A stretch of DNA of 64,000 bases, from positions 58,451,712-58,515,711 of the forward strand of contig CM070576.1 in the NCBI GenBank assembly GCA_036346355.1. Reading direction: 5' to 3'. Below are positions 36,349 through 47,378 of the stretch, piece after piece. A program made the translations under genes and the position numbers. The DNA comes from Rhipidocladum racemiflorum (taxonomy: Eukaryota; Streptophyta; Magnoliopsida; Poales; Poaceae). The notes beneath the pieces are model-generated. The model did no database searches, was not told the DNA's origin, and saw nothing but the letters and a program-made list of their open reading frames with translations. How positions within the stretch are numbered: position 1 is the stretch's first letter; every line of letters starts with the position of its first letter.

Positions 36349-37490
36349 GCTACGCTAGCTCATCGGAGACAAGAGTAACCAACGTACGTACCGCAGTATG
36401 CATGCGTACGTGCACGTACATACGTGTCGTGTGTGCACAGGACAGGCGCGCATGTGGACCGTCTTGTGTCGCCGTGGCGTATGTACGTACGTGTACCGTG
36501 CAATGCAATGCGCGTCAGCGTACGTGTGACGACAGGGTTCTCTAGGGCATGCAGGTGTTGTTTGCGACCGCTCTAGGAGACGGGAACATGACATCTGGTG
36601 ATGCTGTAGACTCCTGAAACTCCTTTTCGTCTATGTAAACAGATCAGCCTATGTTTTGTTCACTTGGATCGATCAGTAATCGACGCCCTGTGTGAGAAGT
36701 CATGAGATCAGCTCAGTACGTATCAATCTGTAGTATGCCTGCTGTCACGTTTCACCGTGCTTACTGCAAGATGGTTAAGGTTTTATCTTCAGTGCGACAA
36801 ATATTGGCCGGCCATTTCCAGCATACTAGGCCATCTCCAGGTAAATTTGGGCGGCGCGCGTGCTGGTCCAATGTGGTTAGCATGCATATGCCGATCCATA
36901 TGCACGTACGTAAGATGCAGAGATGCCCGGTGATTTAGGATCTATCTATATACTCCGTACGTGAAGGGTGTGTGACAGCGATGAGTACCACCGATCGAGC
37001 CTAATTTTACTTTGCACTGAGGAGGGAGATGTGGTGTGGTACGGTGTAACCAAAGGGCTCGTAGATTTGCTATCTATCAGCCCTAAAAATTAGCCCTTAA
37101 GCATGCCGCATGCGTCGATTGGATTTCATGTTGGTTTGCCGATCGAGCCGCTTAACCATATAGATTTTGCTAGACTGCACCGGTGGTTGTCTGGCATGGT
37201 GATGGGGGTGTCACCGATCGCGAGCTCAGATGTTCAGCGCGGCGGTGTCGGCGGGGTGGTGACGATGAGTCAAGTCAAGTGTGCGGGCAGGTTACAGTGA
37301 GGAAGTGATCGGCAAAAAAAAGAAAAAAAAGTAGGTAAACAGCAATGTTGGATCGAATTTGAATGGTTTAAATCTAGACGTAGAATTTTGTACCTTTTTT
37401 AGGGGGGTCATGTGTAAAACGTGTTTAATTAAAGAAGGTGAGATTACACCTAGATTTATATCATTCAAATGCAATAACATCTAACAATTA
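36349..37490. other. 3' flank of the second MYB and intergenic DNA
   Basis: The first 300 bases are full of ACGT and GTACGT strings and probably belong to the MYB 3' untranslated region. Nothing further is recognised. Confidence 0.4.
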
Positions 37491-37894
37491 GTCCTAGTTT
37501 GGATCCTTGGACTAATTGTTAGCTGGCTAAAAATTAGTCCTAGTCTATCCAAACAGGAAGACTAATAGGTGGGCTAATTTTTAGTCAACCCCTCAGCTAA
37601 CAATTAGTCCATTAGCTGGTGGAGGGGAGCTAATTTGGGCTAATAGTAGGTAACACACTGAAAAAAGTCTGAAATACCCTCGCGCTGGTCTTATCCTCAC
37701 TTCCTCACCCGTGCGTTCACTCCCCAGTCCGTTATGAGGGGCAAACATGACTTTTCTAAGAAATTAGCCCAACCATTAGCCATGTATCCAAACAGCCCTA
37801 GGCTAATTTTAGATGAACTAATTATTAGCTGGCTAACAATTAGCTCTAGCCATTAGTCAGCTAACAATTAGTTTTAGTCCATCCAAACATGGCC
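37491..37894. mobile_element. Tourist-like MITE
   Basis: The left end GTCCTAGTTTGGAT and the right end read inward, GGCCATGTTTGGAT, continue into about 35 bp of inverted similarity (ctaattgttagct). The flanks are TTA on both sides (37488-37490 and 37895-37897). An internal 'atccaaacagccctaggcta' suggests a rearranged or nested copy. Confidence 0.8.
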
Positions 37895-38347
37895 TTATCT
37901 ACTTCATGATTTCACCATGTACTTCTTTTTTTCTAGTCACACTTATCTATCACCATATCAAATTCTTGAAACCCTACGATAAAATTACCCAACATATATT
38001 TTGTGGAACTTGAACTGTAGCTGTTAGCGACAGCTTTAGTATTAGACTAGCCACTTGTTGGTTAGGAAGGAAGATAGACATCAATTGTTATACGGAGTAC
38101 CTTTAGTCTTTGAAGGCCTCCAGTATTACCGTAATAGCAGTCAAAGAGATGGAATGGTAGGAAATCTAGTGTTTCCTTCGTTCACGGAATACTTTAACAC
38201 TTTTCACCAGGACACAGTTTTCAAGATAATAGTTTGTTTTATACAAATGATAAATATATCCTTAACAACTAATCCAATTGACCCTATGCACACCAAATAT
38301 ATGGTGGAGGAGATAATTGGAAATTGCGTATTAGAAAGTGCGGAGTG
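37895..38347. other. intergenic, nothing recognised
   Basis: No protein domain or repeat boundary could be supported. A frame open on the plus strand crosses from here into the next element and is not a gene. Confidence 0.4.
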
Positions 38348-38971
38348 TAGGGCTGTAAATGAGCCGAGCTCGAGTGTGCTAATTGATCTCCCAGGCTTCA
38401 GCTCGGTAAAAGTTCGAGCCGAACTCGAGTTGGAGTTTTGGCTCGATCCAAACTTGAGTAGGTTCGAACTCGGTTCAAGTAAGCTCAGTAACAATAAATA
38501 ATTTGATTTGCACTATTTTTTAACAATAAAAAATATTTAAGCTTGAACTCGACTCGAGTAAACTCGGTAAAAGTTAATACATAATATAATCATATTTAAT
38601 AAATGAATACAAAATTTACCGGACTCGCGAGCTATTCGAGCTCAGCTCGGTAAGCCTTGTGGGCTTAGACTATCTCCAGCAATTTCCCTTCATTACATTC
38701 CTTTCCCTATTCCCTTCCCCATATTCATTCCCTTTATTTCCTACCATTTCCAACAGCATCCCCTTGAAGGATTTTGTGAAGGGATTCGAGAGAGAATCCC
38801 TTTACAGAGAGATTCTCTCTCCAAATCCTATCCGAAGGGAATCGTGAAGGGAATCCGTTGGAGCACTTGAGATCTGTTCACGAAGGGATTTAGAGGCTGA
38901 CGAGAATTCGTCTTACGAGCCGAACTCAAATAGCTCACAAGTTTCAAGCTTTTTTTTTTCTTACAATCCTA
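38348..38971. mobile_element. hAT-like non-autonomous element with nested MITE-like insert
   Basis: The left terminus TAGGGCTGTAA and the right terminus read inward, TAGGATTGTAA, match at 9 of 11 positions. The flanking 8-mers GCGGAGTG and GTGGAGTT match at 6 of 8, consistent with an old hAT duplication. Subterminal words 'gagccgagctcgag' are repeated and inverted. A different segment beginning 'gactatctccagcaattt' (about 38668-38880) interrupts it and is probably a later MITE. Confidence 0.55.
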
Positions 38972-39685
38972 GTGGAGTTTAAGTATTTGTAGACAAATAA
39001 AATGATCAAAAGCGATAAACATTCGTGAACAGAGTAATTTATAAGAATAAATATGATCGCCAGGCATTTCCTGTTTTCCCCAGGAAAGTGTGGCAGAAAA
39101 CAGTACCATCTGATAAGTACCACTTTTAACTTCAGGAAACCAAGGAAATCTGATGATGTCCACCGCCCTGTTTCCGGAAGAATGGGGAAAACCAGCAGCG
39201 GAAGGCTCTGCTTTGAGCCTTTGACTCGTCCCCACTCCGTAAATGCACTGGATGGATAGTGGATAGCTGGGAGCGCCACAACGCGGAGAACTTCATTTAT
39301 TGCCCTCCTCTCTGACCGAAGGGAAAGAAGATTGCCAGTCTCTGCCTGTGGTCTCATCGTCAGAAAAGAGCACAAGGGCCATCGGCTGCGCTCTGCTCCA
39401 CGCCTCCACCCGACCATCCTCTACGCCCAATGATCCCCCGCACTCACATCTTAAATGCCATGGCAGATCAATAGCTGAAATACCGTATACTGTTTCTCTG
39501 AGCTCACAGAAATGCAGCTGCTATTTTTTTCAAAGAAGAAGAAGAAGAAGGAAAAGAAAAGCTACTGTTGAGTTCACATAAATGATTCAGATTTTGCTGT
39601 GGTCGTCAACCAAACACTATATCCTATAGCCACTTTTTTTTTTGACAGGAGCGCAGGGCAGTAGATGTTTGAGAAGCCTAGCTAA
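38972..39685. other. intergenic, no gene recognised
   Basis: Overlapping open frames on both strands near 38944-39417 show no domain. A short AAG-rich run lies at 39535-39560. No further structure is supported. Confidence 0.4.
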
Positions 39686-40214
39686 GGGTGCATTTGGTTG
39701 CCTGGATAAGGTTAGATAGGATATGGCCATTCAGTCTAGATGAGATGGAGCCATCCAAGTGGCTGTTTGGTTTAATGGATAGGGATAAGCTATTTTTTTT
39801 GTTGGATGGATAAACATAGATATGATGAGATAATTTTTGTTTGATTGGACGGATGAGAATGGATGGGCTAGTTGTAATCAAAGTTTCGACTTTTGATTTG
39901 AAATTTTTGGATAAAATTTAATCAAAATTTGAATCTAAGACAAAATTTGAATTTTCAAACAAAATTCATCAAAAATTATATTTTTTTCCGAAAAAATTAG
40001 ACCAAAATTTGAATTTGATCGACTACCTCTTCATGCAACAAACTAGATAAATCCGTCCGGCCTTTTTTTAGGATAACTCTATCCGGCATCTTAAGGGAAT
40101 ATTCTAAATAACTGGATGATCATATTCCATTCATTCACTCATCCAAATAATTAGATGGCTTTAAATCCATAAATAACCATATCACATCCAACCCTATCCA
40201 CCCAATCAAATGCC
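39686..40214. mobile_element. MITE with about 40-bp terminal inverted repeats
   Basis: The left end GGGTGCATTTGGTTGCCTGG and the right end read inward, GGCATTTGATTGGGTGG, continue into shared 'gatag..ggatatgg' sequence. The flanks are TAA and AAA, so the duplication is imperfect. The interior from 39885 to 40020 is a run of 'aaatttgaatt' words and may be a nested element. Confidence 0.6.
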
Positions 40215-40757
40215 AAAGTTTCAACTCAAACTGGTTATTGCATTTCGGCCTATATTAAACATAACTGTTCTTCACACCAGTCACCACGCACGCAGCCCTC
40301 TTAACCTGACATGTCGGCTTTTTTTGGCCCACCAAGGTGCAGCCCAGATACGTGGCCGGACCAAAAGCGTAACCCTCGGTTTCCGCTTGAAGAAAAGGCC
40401 TGAAGAAAAGAAGGAGCCAATCCCTCAATTCCCCATTAACTCGGCGATTCGCCCCCAAATCCTTCGCACAATATAATCGAAGCCTGTTGCTTGCCAATCT
40501 GTTAGTCTTTATGTTTTCCAAAAACTTCAATCCTCTTCGTTAAGAAACTGAATTATGACATTCAAATGTATCCAGAACCCATAGGGGCAGGGCTTTTGAA
40601 AATCTGACCTGGTTCAGGAGCACCGGTGATCAGAGATGGGGATTCTTTAGGTGCTTATTAGGCTTCAGGTGCACATGAACCCAACAAATCAAATCCAGAT
40701 AACAATGAGAGAATGATGAAGACATCACTACTTCAAATACATGCACCACTACAAATG

Positions 40758-41005
40758 ACCATCATTTTCCATCCTCGCCGGTTCAAGGACTATTGACTCA
40801 AGCTCAAGCCCATCAAGTCAATTATCAGGTAAAATCGTTCTTAAACGTATCTAATTACACTTCTAAAAATAGTCCACTACTTGATGCGTGTGATGTGCTT
40901 ATACTTAGAAACTATGATTTGGATCAGCAAGGATGCACATCTACATCAAGAAAAGACAGAGATCAAGTGTGCCATGTTTTGAAGCCCAACTCGGCCTCCG
41001 GATAA
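40758..41005 (+). pseudogene. 3'-terminal coding scrap of a Gypsy element
   Basis: The frame reads GLLTQAQAHQVNYQVKSFLN, then LLDACDVLILRNYDLDQQG. It resembles the 'GPLTRARARxLNYQV' C-terminal coding segment found just before the 3' LTR of some grass Gypsy elements. It stops at 41003-41005 and is followed by LTR-like sequence. Confidence 0.5.
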
Positions 41006-41640
41006 CATCCTAAAGTAAAACGAGCATAACTTTTGCATATGGAGTTCAATTGATGAGTTCTTGCACTTGATGGAAAGCTTACTTCGAGACCTTTTCAATG
41101 AATTTGACCCCACAAAAAAATTCCTTTAAAACACTCCGTAATTACCAAAACAAATCGGATCAACTTTCCAGTCCGAGTCAAACTTAGGTCTTGGGTCTTG
41201 TAAGAGTCCTATTCAGCCACCCCTTTTGTGTTGGCCAAATTTCCCTTCTCTTCCACTTATATATTTAGTCGTAATTTTCCTTCGTGAAACTATTTGGTAT
41301 TCTCTTGTTCGGCTAGATCAACAACAATATCGTGCTTCGGAACCCCACATTAATAGTTCAATTATATTTGCAATTTCAGATTGCTTTTGCTTTGTTCTTG
41401 TTTGTTCTTCGATTGCTTGCAAGAATTGATTTTCGTGATCAGGTCAATCGGATTTTGGCACAGCTGATAACAATTTGGAGTTTGGTTTAGCGATTGCTTT
41501 GTGTCGATCGTGTTCCGGTCGGTAGCCTGAATCGTAAAGGTCATCTCCACTAATCAAAAGTTATCCATCTCATTAAAAGATCGGGCTTCCTTTAGCCTCA
41601 TCAGAAGGCAAAATTAATACTCGGAAAAGAACAAGGAGGA
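41006..41640 (+). mobile_element. 3' LTR-like block of a Gypsy element
   Basis: The sequence follows the coding scrap and includes 'catatggagttcaattgatg', a TATA-like CTTATATATTTA (about 41259-41270) and 'ttgttcttcgattgcttgca', phrases I associate with grass Gypsy LTRs. Ends are not defined. It sits just downstream of the remorin gene's stop codon. Confidence 0.4.
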
Positions 41641-41902
41641 CTGCTTAAATATCAACAACAACAGCAATGTGACTTCTTAACTACACATAAGAATGTTGCT
41701 TGTCAAGCATCAAAGATGTACACCACCAAATTAACACCTGTCTTGGAAGTAATATGTATATACAGACAGCAGAATTTACACACCAGGCACGATTTTCTTG
41801 CATCAACAACACACTACACACTTGGAAGGGTGAAAGAAGAACAAACAAGCAAGCAAGCAACCACCGACGAACACTTTCTCGTTGCGACTATGGAGCGTTT
41901 CT

Positions 41903-44900
41903 TCAGGCACCAAAGCACCCAATGAGTTTCTTTGGAGCGTGGCCGGTGGCCCGGTACTTGGCAGACATCTCCTCGGCCTTCAGGACTTCCTCGCCGCGCT
42001 TTGCCTCGACCATTGCTCTCTTCTCCTCAGCTTCCTTGTGGATGATTGCAACCTTGTTCTTCATCTTCTCTGCGTATTCAGCCTTCTTCTTTTCCAATTG
42101 CTCCTGAACGTGTGTACATTTATAAGCTTTAGTTCGCAGGATGGCATACGAAGATAATCATAGTGAGAAATGCTAGAAAAATGTAAACAGTATACAGAAC
42201 CAGACAAGAAAGGATCTCAACCTCCAAGGGAAAATGCAAAGAATGGAAATAAAGAAATTACCTCAATCTTCTTCAGTTGAGCTTCTATATTTGCTTTCTT
42301 TGTGTTCTCCCACGAGAGAATAGCAGATGACTTCTTAGCAGCCCTGTGGCATCGATATCAATTGATTCAAGGTTAGGAATTTTCAGATCATCCCCTCAAC
42401 GAACGTGTCTAGTGATTTCAACAACAGATAATAGATATAAGTATATAACTTCTTCACATGATATTTGTAGGTTTTTTTTGGTAATGTTACTTGCTCTCTA
42501 GGTCTTCTCATTATTGTTTGAATTAAACAGATTTTGCATATCCTCACTGACTTGGTAGTAAGAGTAGACATATTATTAACAGAAAGTCATATAGAGCTTT
42601 TGATTCCCTGGTCGAAACTATTCAAATGGCCGAAGAGCTCCTTTGCAATACGCACATAGGCTACAATAGATTAGTGATAACTCTACTGAAAAAGACACAC
42701 TGATGCATGAATGTAAGCCAGTAACATACTTGTTCTCAGCTTTTGTCTTCTCGTTGTCCTCCCATGCTTTAATCAAAGAGTTCCTCTTCTCTGTTTCCAC
42801 CCTTGCAAGAGCGATATCTGGATAGCGGTTTTTCAGGTTGTTTATCAGCATAGTTGTACTCAATGACAAGAAGAGAACTCAAATTATTCAATAGTTACCT
42901 CTGTCATGTGAGCTCCCTTTCTCAGCTGCAGCTTTCTCAGCAGGAGGTTCATCTGCAACCTCTGGCAAGTAGAAAGTGGAGAACTATTTCATGAGCAAGT
43001 TGCTACATCACTATTTGCTATAAGTAGTAAGAAGCTAGCAATTGTATGTATCATGCCAAATGATCTTCAGCAACCCATTAGTATCGTGAGCAGTTTATAA
43101 TCCATGACATTATCTTCCAGGGAGCATATAGGCTCTACTTTTGAGAAAACATTCAACTTGCCAAATGCAACACATTTCTTTAGAGGTTCTTTGTGCGGTG
43201 GTGCTCAGATAGCTTGTCTGCAAAGAGCGAGCCTGCAAGAGTATACTTCCAGCATCTCCCTTGCTACCATTTACGCTGTTGTATGATGACTTGTGAAGGA
43301 CTTATCTTACTCTGAACTTTCCAAACACAAAAGCGAACATGGTAACGGTGGAAACCTACTCCAGAACTTTTGGGTAAAGCAATGACCAAAGAATGACATA
43401 ATACACTAAACATTCAGCATCCAATGCACTTATGCACACATTTTTTTTAACAGAAAAACTAAAAAACGGTATACCGTTGCAACGGTATACCTCTGAAACT
43501 CATGAAACTTATGATTTTTTGCACTGAAACTCATGAAACTTAGCACTAAAAACTGATAAAACATGAAACTGATGAAACTAAACACTGAAACTCATGAAAC
43601 CAACACTGAAACTGATAAGTTTCATAAGTTTCATGGCTATACCGTTGCAACGGTATACCGTTCTCTAGTCACTCTCTTTTTTTAATATCCTTGGCTCAGT
43701 CTCTAGCATGGTTAGTGCATAATTCTTAGAACTACTAGGTGCGTTTTTTTAATGAAGTGAATCTGCTTCTAATGTATAGGTGTTTATAATTAATAATTTC
43801 CAAAGTTTGGATGTTGCTTAACAATATGTGACCTTGTAGCTAAGTTTCTGAAACCATGAGCTTGTAGCTATGTAACCTTGCAGAGTTTCTTTACTTTTTC
43901 TTCACATGATATCCGTATGTTTTTTTGGTAATGTTTCTCTACTATTTATTCGCAGAGTAATTGGGTCTTGTAGGACAAGGGAAGCACTCCGTCGTTAAAT
44001 GTCAAACCAGAGGACAGCGAAAGGTGCCTGGCATGCCAGCTCATGTTTCTCCACTCATTGCACATCTGTACCACAATTTTTTTTTTCCATTTGACACTAG
44101 CTTCTTGCTCTGTGTTTATCTATTTCAAACTATTAATACCGTATGTTGAATTTCCATGACATTAACTTTTACATCTTTGTTTCGCAGGAAAATTGAATGC
44201 TTCATAGGCTCATAGAGCATGATTTGCCCAACTTTGCAAGGAACTGATGTACTGAACCGAACGCTTACAGCATAGTAGTACATCTATGATGACTTAGAGC
44301 AGCAATAGAAAGCAACTGCCCGGTTGTCCTAAAACTGTTATATGTCATTTTAATATGATAGCTCTATTCCTGTAAAAACAAGAATATATATGGCAGTTTT
44401 CATGATTTCTTTGTTACATGATTTCTGCACTAGTAATTGCACATGTACAGATGTAGTAATCTTCATACAGAATGGAAAAGGGGGAAAAGTTAAGAGAATT
44501 TTCTGTTCTAAACCCAAGTACTTACTACTACATACTTGGTTTGGTTTGGAGAAAAATGCAAGCACCTTTGGGCAATCCAGCAAAAAGGAGCCAAACCTCA
44601 TGGCAGAGGTTGTTCTTTATGTGCCTTTGTTTCTGTTTAATTCTTTGTCTCCTAGCATAAAACTTTGGACACTTTTTAGGGTGTTAAAAGGAAATTGAGA
44701 TTCTTCTGGAAAAAAAAGGGAAATTGAGATGGATAAAAGAGACGAGAAAAAGAAGAGCACAGGAAGAAACAAGCAAAAGGTAGGGGAAAGTGAAGAATTC
44801 AGGAAAGTTCCAAATACTATCTTTTCTAAATTCCAATTTAAACCTTTTGCAAAGAAAAATTCTAGTGAAGCTATACATGCCTAGCATCAATCAATCAGCT

Positions 44901-45485
44901 TTGTTTTAGACCCCCAAAATAGGAATGTATATTGTCCTAAAACCTTTACTGTAATAAGACGTGAAGCCAAGTTCCCAAGGATGTTCTTCAGGTTTGTTCC
45001 CTTAAAAGTCCTGCAGAACTAGAAAGAGAAAACTGATATCCTTGCACTCTAGTTCGCAACCATGATTGCATCCACTGTTGCACGAGGGAGCCGTTTAGAA
45101 AGAAGGAAAATTCACATGCAAAGTTGGGATATTTACTACATCAGTTTACAGCCAAAAAAAGTTATAATTTGACATGCAAAGGGTTCTTTAAAAAATCACA
45201 TGCAAAGAGATGTTTACAGAGAGTCTCACCGGCAACAGGGTTCACAGAAATGAAATTTTCACAGGTACAGGACAAACCCCAACAAAAATTGATACGTGCA
45301 ATCAACACAAAGAATTCCTAGGAAGAAATATGTTGGAGAAGTGCTTCTATGCTCTTCCTTTTAAAAGTTGCACAACTATTAAAGCATGAATGAATACGAA
45401 AACTGTCGAATTATACTCTAGGTTTCACAACAACAAGAACAACAAAATCATGTCAACAACAGACCATAAAGCACAGGGAAGGAGC

Positions 45486-45530
<45 letters not shown>

Positions 45531-45827
45531 GGTTGCCCCTTGATCCTAGCAAATGCACACGGCACCTTTTCCATCACAAGCCTTTACCAAACAAGGAGCA
45601 GATTAAACAGCAGAGGCGGGTAAGTACTCACTCTCGACGATGGCCAGAGCCTTGGAGTCCTCGACGGCCGGCTTCTCCTCCTCGGCGGGCGGCGCGGGCG
45701 CGGGGATGACGGCCTTCTCCTCGGCAACGTCCTTGGCCGGCGGCGCCTCCGGCTCCGCGGCGGGGGCGGGAGGCGCCTCGGGCTCCGGCGTCACCTCCAC
45801 CTCGACCTTCTTGGCCTCCTCAGCCAT
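41903..45827 (-). CDS. remorin (Remorin_N plus Remorin_C)
   Basis: A plant-specific plasma-membrane nanodomain scaffold, implicated in other species in plasmodesmatal, symbiotic and immune signalling. Exons in coding order: 45827-45632, 42961-42899, 42817-42730, 42343-42262 and 42103-41903, giving 209 aa with an open frame and GT-AG introns throughout. Residues 1-86 are Pro/Glu/Ala-rich (MAEEAKKVEVEVTPEPEAPP), the disordered Remorin_N part. Residues 88-205 form the Remorin_C coiled coil, with ALARVETEKRNSLIKAWEDN, KKSSAILSWENTKKANIEAQ and EKKKAEYAEKMKNK. The C-terminus KKLIGCFGA supplies the short membrane anchor, with Cys206 as a likely S-acylation site. Length and composition match group 1 remorins. 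Intron 1 is unusually long (about 2.67 kb) and contains a MITE with palindromic ends. Confidence 0.95.
43465..43662. mobile_element. MITE-like element with palindromic terminal repeats, in remorin intron 1
   Basis: A 25-bp sequence at 43465-43489 is repeated exactly in inverted form at 43638-43662. The left copy overlaps a perfect 24-bp palindrome (43468-43491, GGTATACCGTTG and its complement) and the right copy a 20-bp palindrome (43638-43657). Between them lie degenerate repeats of 'ctgaaactcatgaaact'. No coding capacity is seen. The target duplication is unclear. Confidence 0.75.
45488..45525. repeat. (GA)n microsatellite in remorin intron 1
   Basis: Uninterrupted AG dinucleotides lie about 100 bp downstream of exon 1 on the coding strand, where the RNA would read (CU)n. 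Confidence 0.95.
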
Positions 45828-46107
45828 ACCGATCGGCCGGCTGTACGTTTGGTGCTGGTGGGCTAGCGCTTAGCTTAGCTTAGCTGTTGGTGCAGCTGTT
45901 TGTCCTTAAGCTTCTTGTGTTGCTGTGTCGTGCTGGGTGGGGGCGTACGCACGTGGACAAAGCTGGAGTTGGGGAAGTAGTGGTAGGAGATTGTTATATT
46001 TTTGTAAGGCTGCAAGGGGAAGGAAGTGTTTTCTCTGACAAAAGAGGGCCTCGTATTCTGCCGAATTGGGCAATGGGATCGGACGGAGCTTCCTCGGGTC
46101 ATGGATG

Positions 46108-46115
46108 GTTTTATA
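46108..46115 (-). promoter_or_regulatory. TATA box of the remorin gene
   Basis: The minus strand reads GGGCTATAAAACC about 280 bp upstream of the start codon at 45827. The leader between them is C/T-rich near the ATG. It is the best TATA match in the region. Confidence 0.55.
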
Positions 46116-46254
46116 GCCCGGGTGGTGTAGGAGTAGGAGTGGTGTTTTGTATGTGGGTGGTTGTAATAATCAGTCTGTTAATACCAAAGTTTATATAGTT
46201 TATATGGAACGATAGTAAGATTAGTTTTATGTTGTTTGTATAGAATGAGTTATA

Positions 46255-46538
46255 GGCTCAGTTCGTTTCGGCTTCTGAATTATGGATTCTGAATTATAGG
46301 AGAACCTGTTTCTGATTATGGGAGAATCGGATCGAGCCGGCTACAACTTCTAGGTTTCGGACCGAGCCGGCGAGAATCAGCAAGAATCAGTGAGAATCAG
46401 GTTTCATCCAGCTTCTGATTATATATAGAAATCAGCTTCTGATTCTCAGAAAAGCTGTCCAGAATCCTCCCGTTCGACAAATAATCCGCTTTTTTAAAAA
46501 AAAACAGAAGCTGTCTAGAAGCTGAAACGAACGGGGCC
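46255..46538. mobile_element. MITE upstream of the remorin gene
   Basis: The left end GGCTCAGTTCGTTTCGGCTT and the right end read inward, GGCCCCGTTCGTTTCAGCTT, match at 17 of 20 positions. ATA flanks both ends (46252-46254 and 46539-46541). The interior repeats 'gaatcag' and 'cttctgatta' words. It lies about 140 bp upstream of the remorin TATA box. Confidence 0.75.
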
Positions 46539-46579
46539 ATAGTAGTATAGATTGTCTGTTGAGTTTAAATATATCATCT

Positions 46580-46843
46580 TCAAGTTAACCATTTTACATG
46601 AAGCGAAAATGAAAGTGTAAGCATAGTGCTATGTGTGTGTGCAGGTCCCACCCTATGGGTGGATTTGGTATTGAGCAAATTTGGACCAGGTGTTACAGAT
46701 GGTATCGGAGCACAAACCTTCACTGCACGAGCCCGTGCGGGACAGGGTCGCGGGTATATAATGCATGGCGCGTGTGGGCCCAGAGTGGTCACACGATATA
46801 GCATATGTGCAGCACTAAACGCACGACCGTATACCAAGAGGTG
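46580..46843 (+). repeat. old LTR-end/primer-site copy flanking the Tat-like element (left)
   Basis: It shares 'aagtgtaagca-agtgctat', 'gtgttaca' and other phrases with 55205-55400 on the other side of the large Gypsy element. The string TGTTACAGATGGTATCGGAGC near 46692 looks like an LTR end followed by a Met-tRNA-type primer site, so both flanks probably derive from an older retroelement. Confidence 0.45.
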
Positions 46844-47378
46844 TGTCGGTGTTTCGAGCACCGGCCAATGAATTTGTATAGGTAAGAGGGGGGTGCACGC
46901 TCCCTCTCCTCGACGGCTTACTCGGGTGAGCACAAGATGTATCTTGGTTGGTGACGTCCCTACTCGATTCGTGTGGGTTTGATTGTATTAATTCCTTTGT
47001 TGTCAGTCGTCTTACATGCTCGCTCACCCCTTTATATAGGCGAGGAGGAGGTTACACTGTACTTGAAAAGAGAAAAAGCGTGCTCTTAATTAAGCGCAAG
47101 TGGCGGTGATGGGGATCTGGCCACGCCTTGCCCTGGCTGTTTGAGTCGGCGTAGTTGCTTGTAGTAAATCACGAGTTGGGGACTTGTGCATTGCGTCATC
47201 ATTCACGGCCCGACATTTAATCGCGCTCGATCACGCAATAAATCTTGTCGCTTCTTCGAGGATTTCGTCGATTTGGTCATGGCTACGGCTTTCCCGCCAC
47301 CAGTGGCTGGGGCCCTGGCCGCCTAGTTCGACCGTCGCGCCTTCGGGCGGGGGGTACCTATGGCCTGGGTACTCGTCG
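46844..47378 (-). repeat. 3' LTR of the Tat-like element
   Basis: The sequence aligns with 54636-55020 from 'gcaccg-gccaatgaatttgtatagg' to 'ggcctgggtactcgtc'. It starts TGTCGGTG. On the minus strand a TATA box CCTATATAAAGGGG lies at 47027-47040. The inner end is uncertain: repeated 'gccccgagcccc' strings continue to about 47620 and may still be LTR. Confidence 0.75.
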
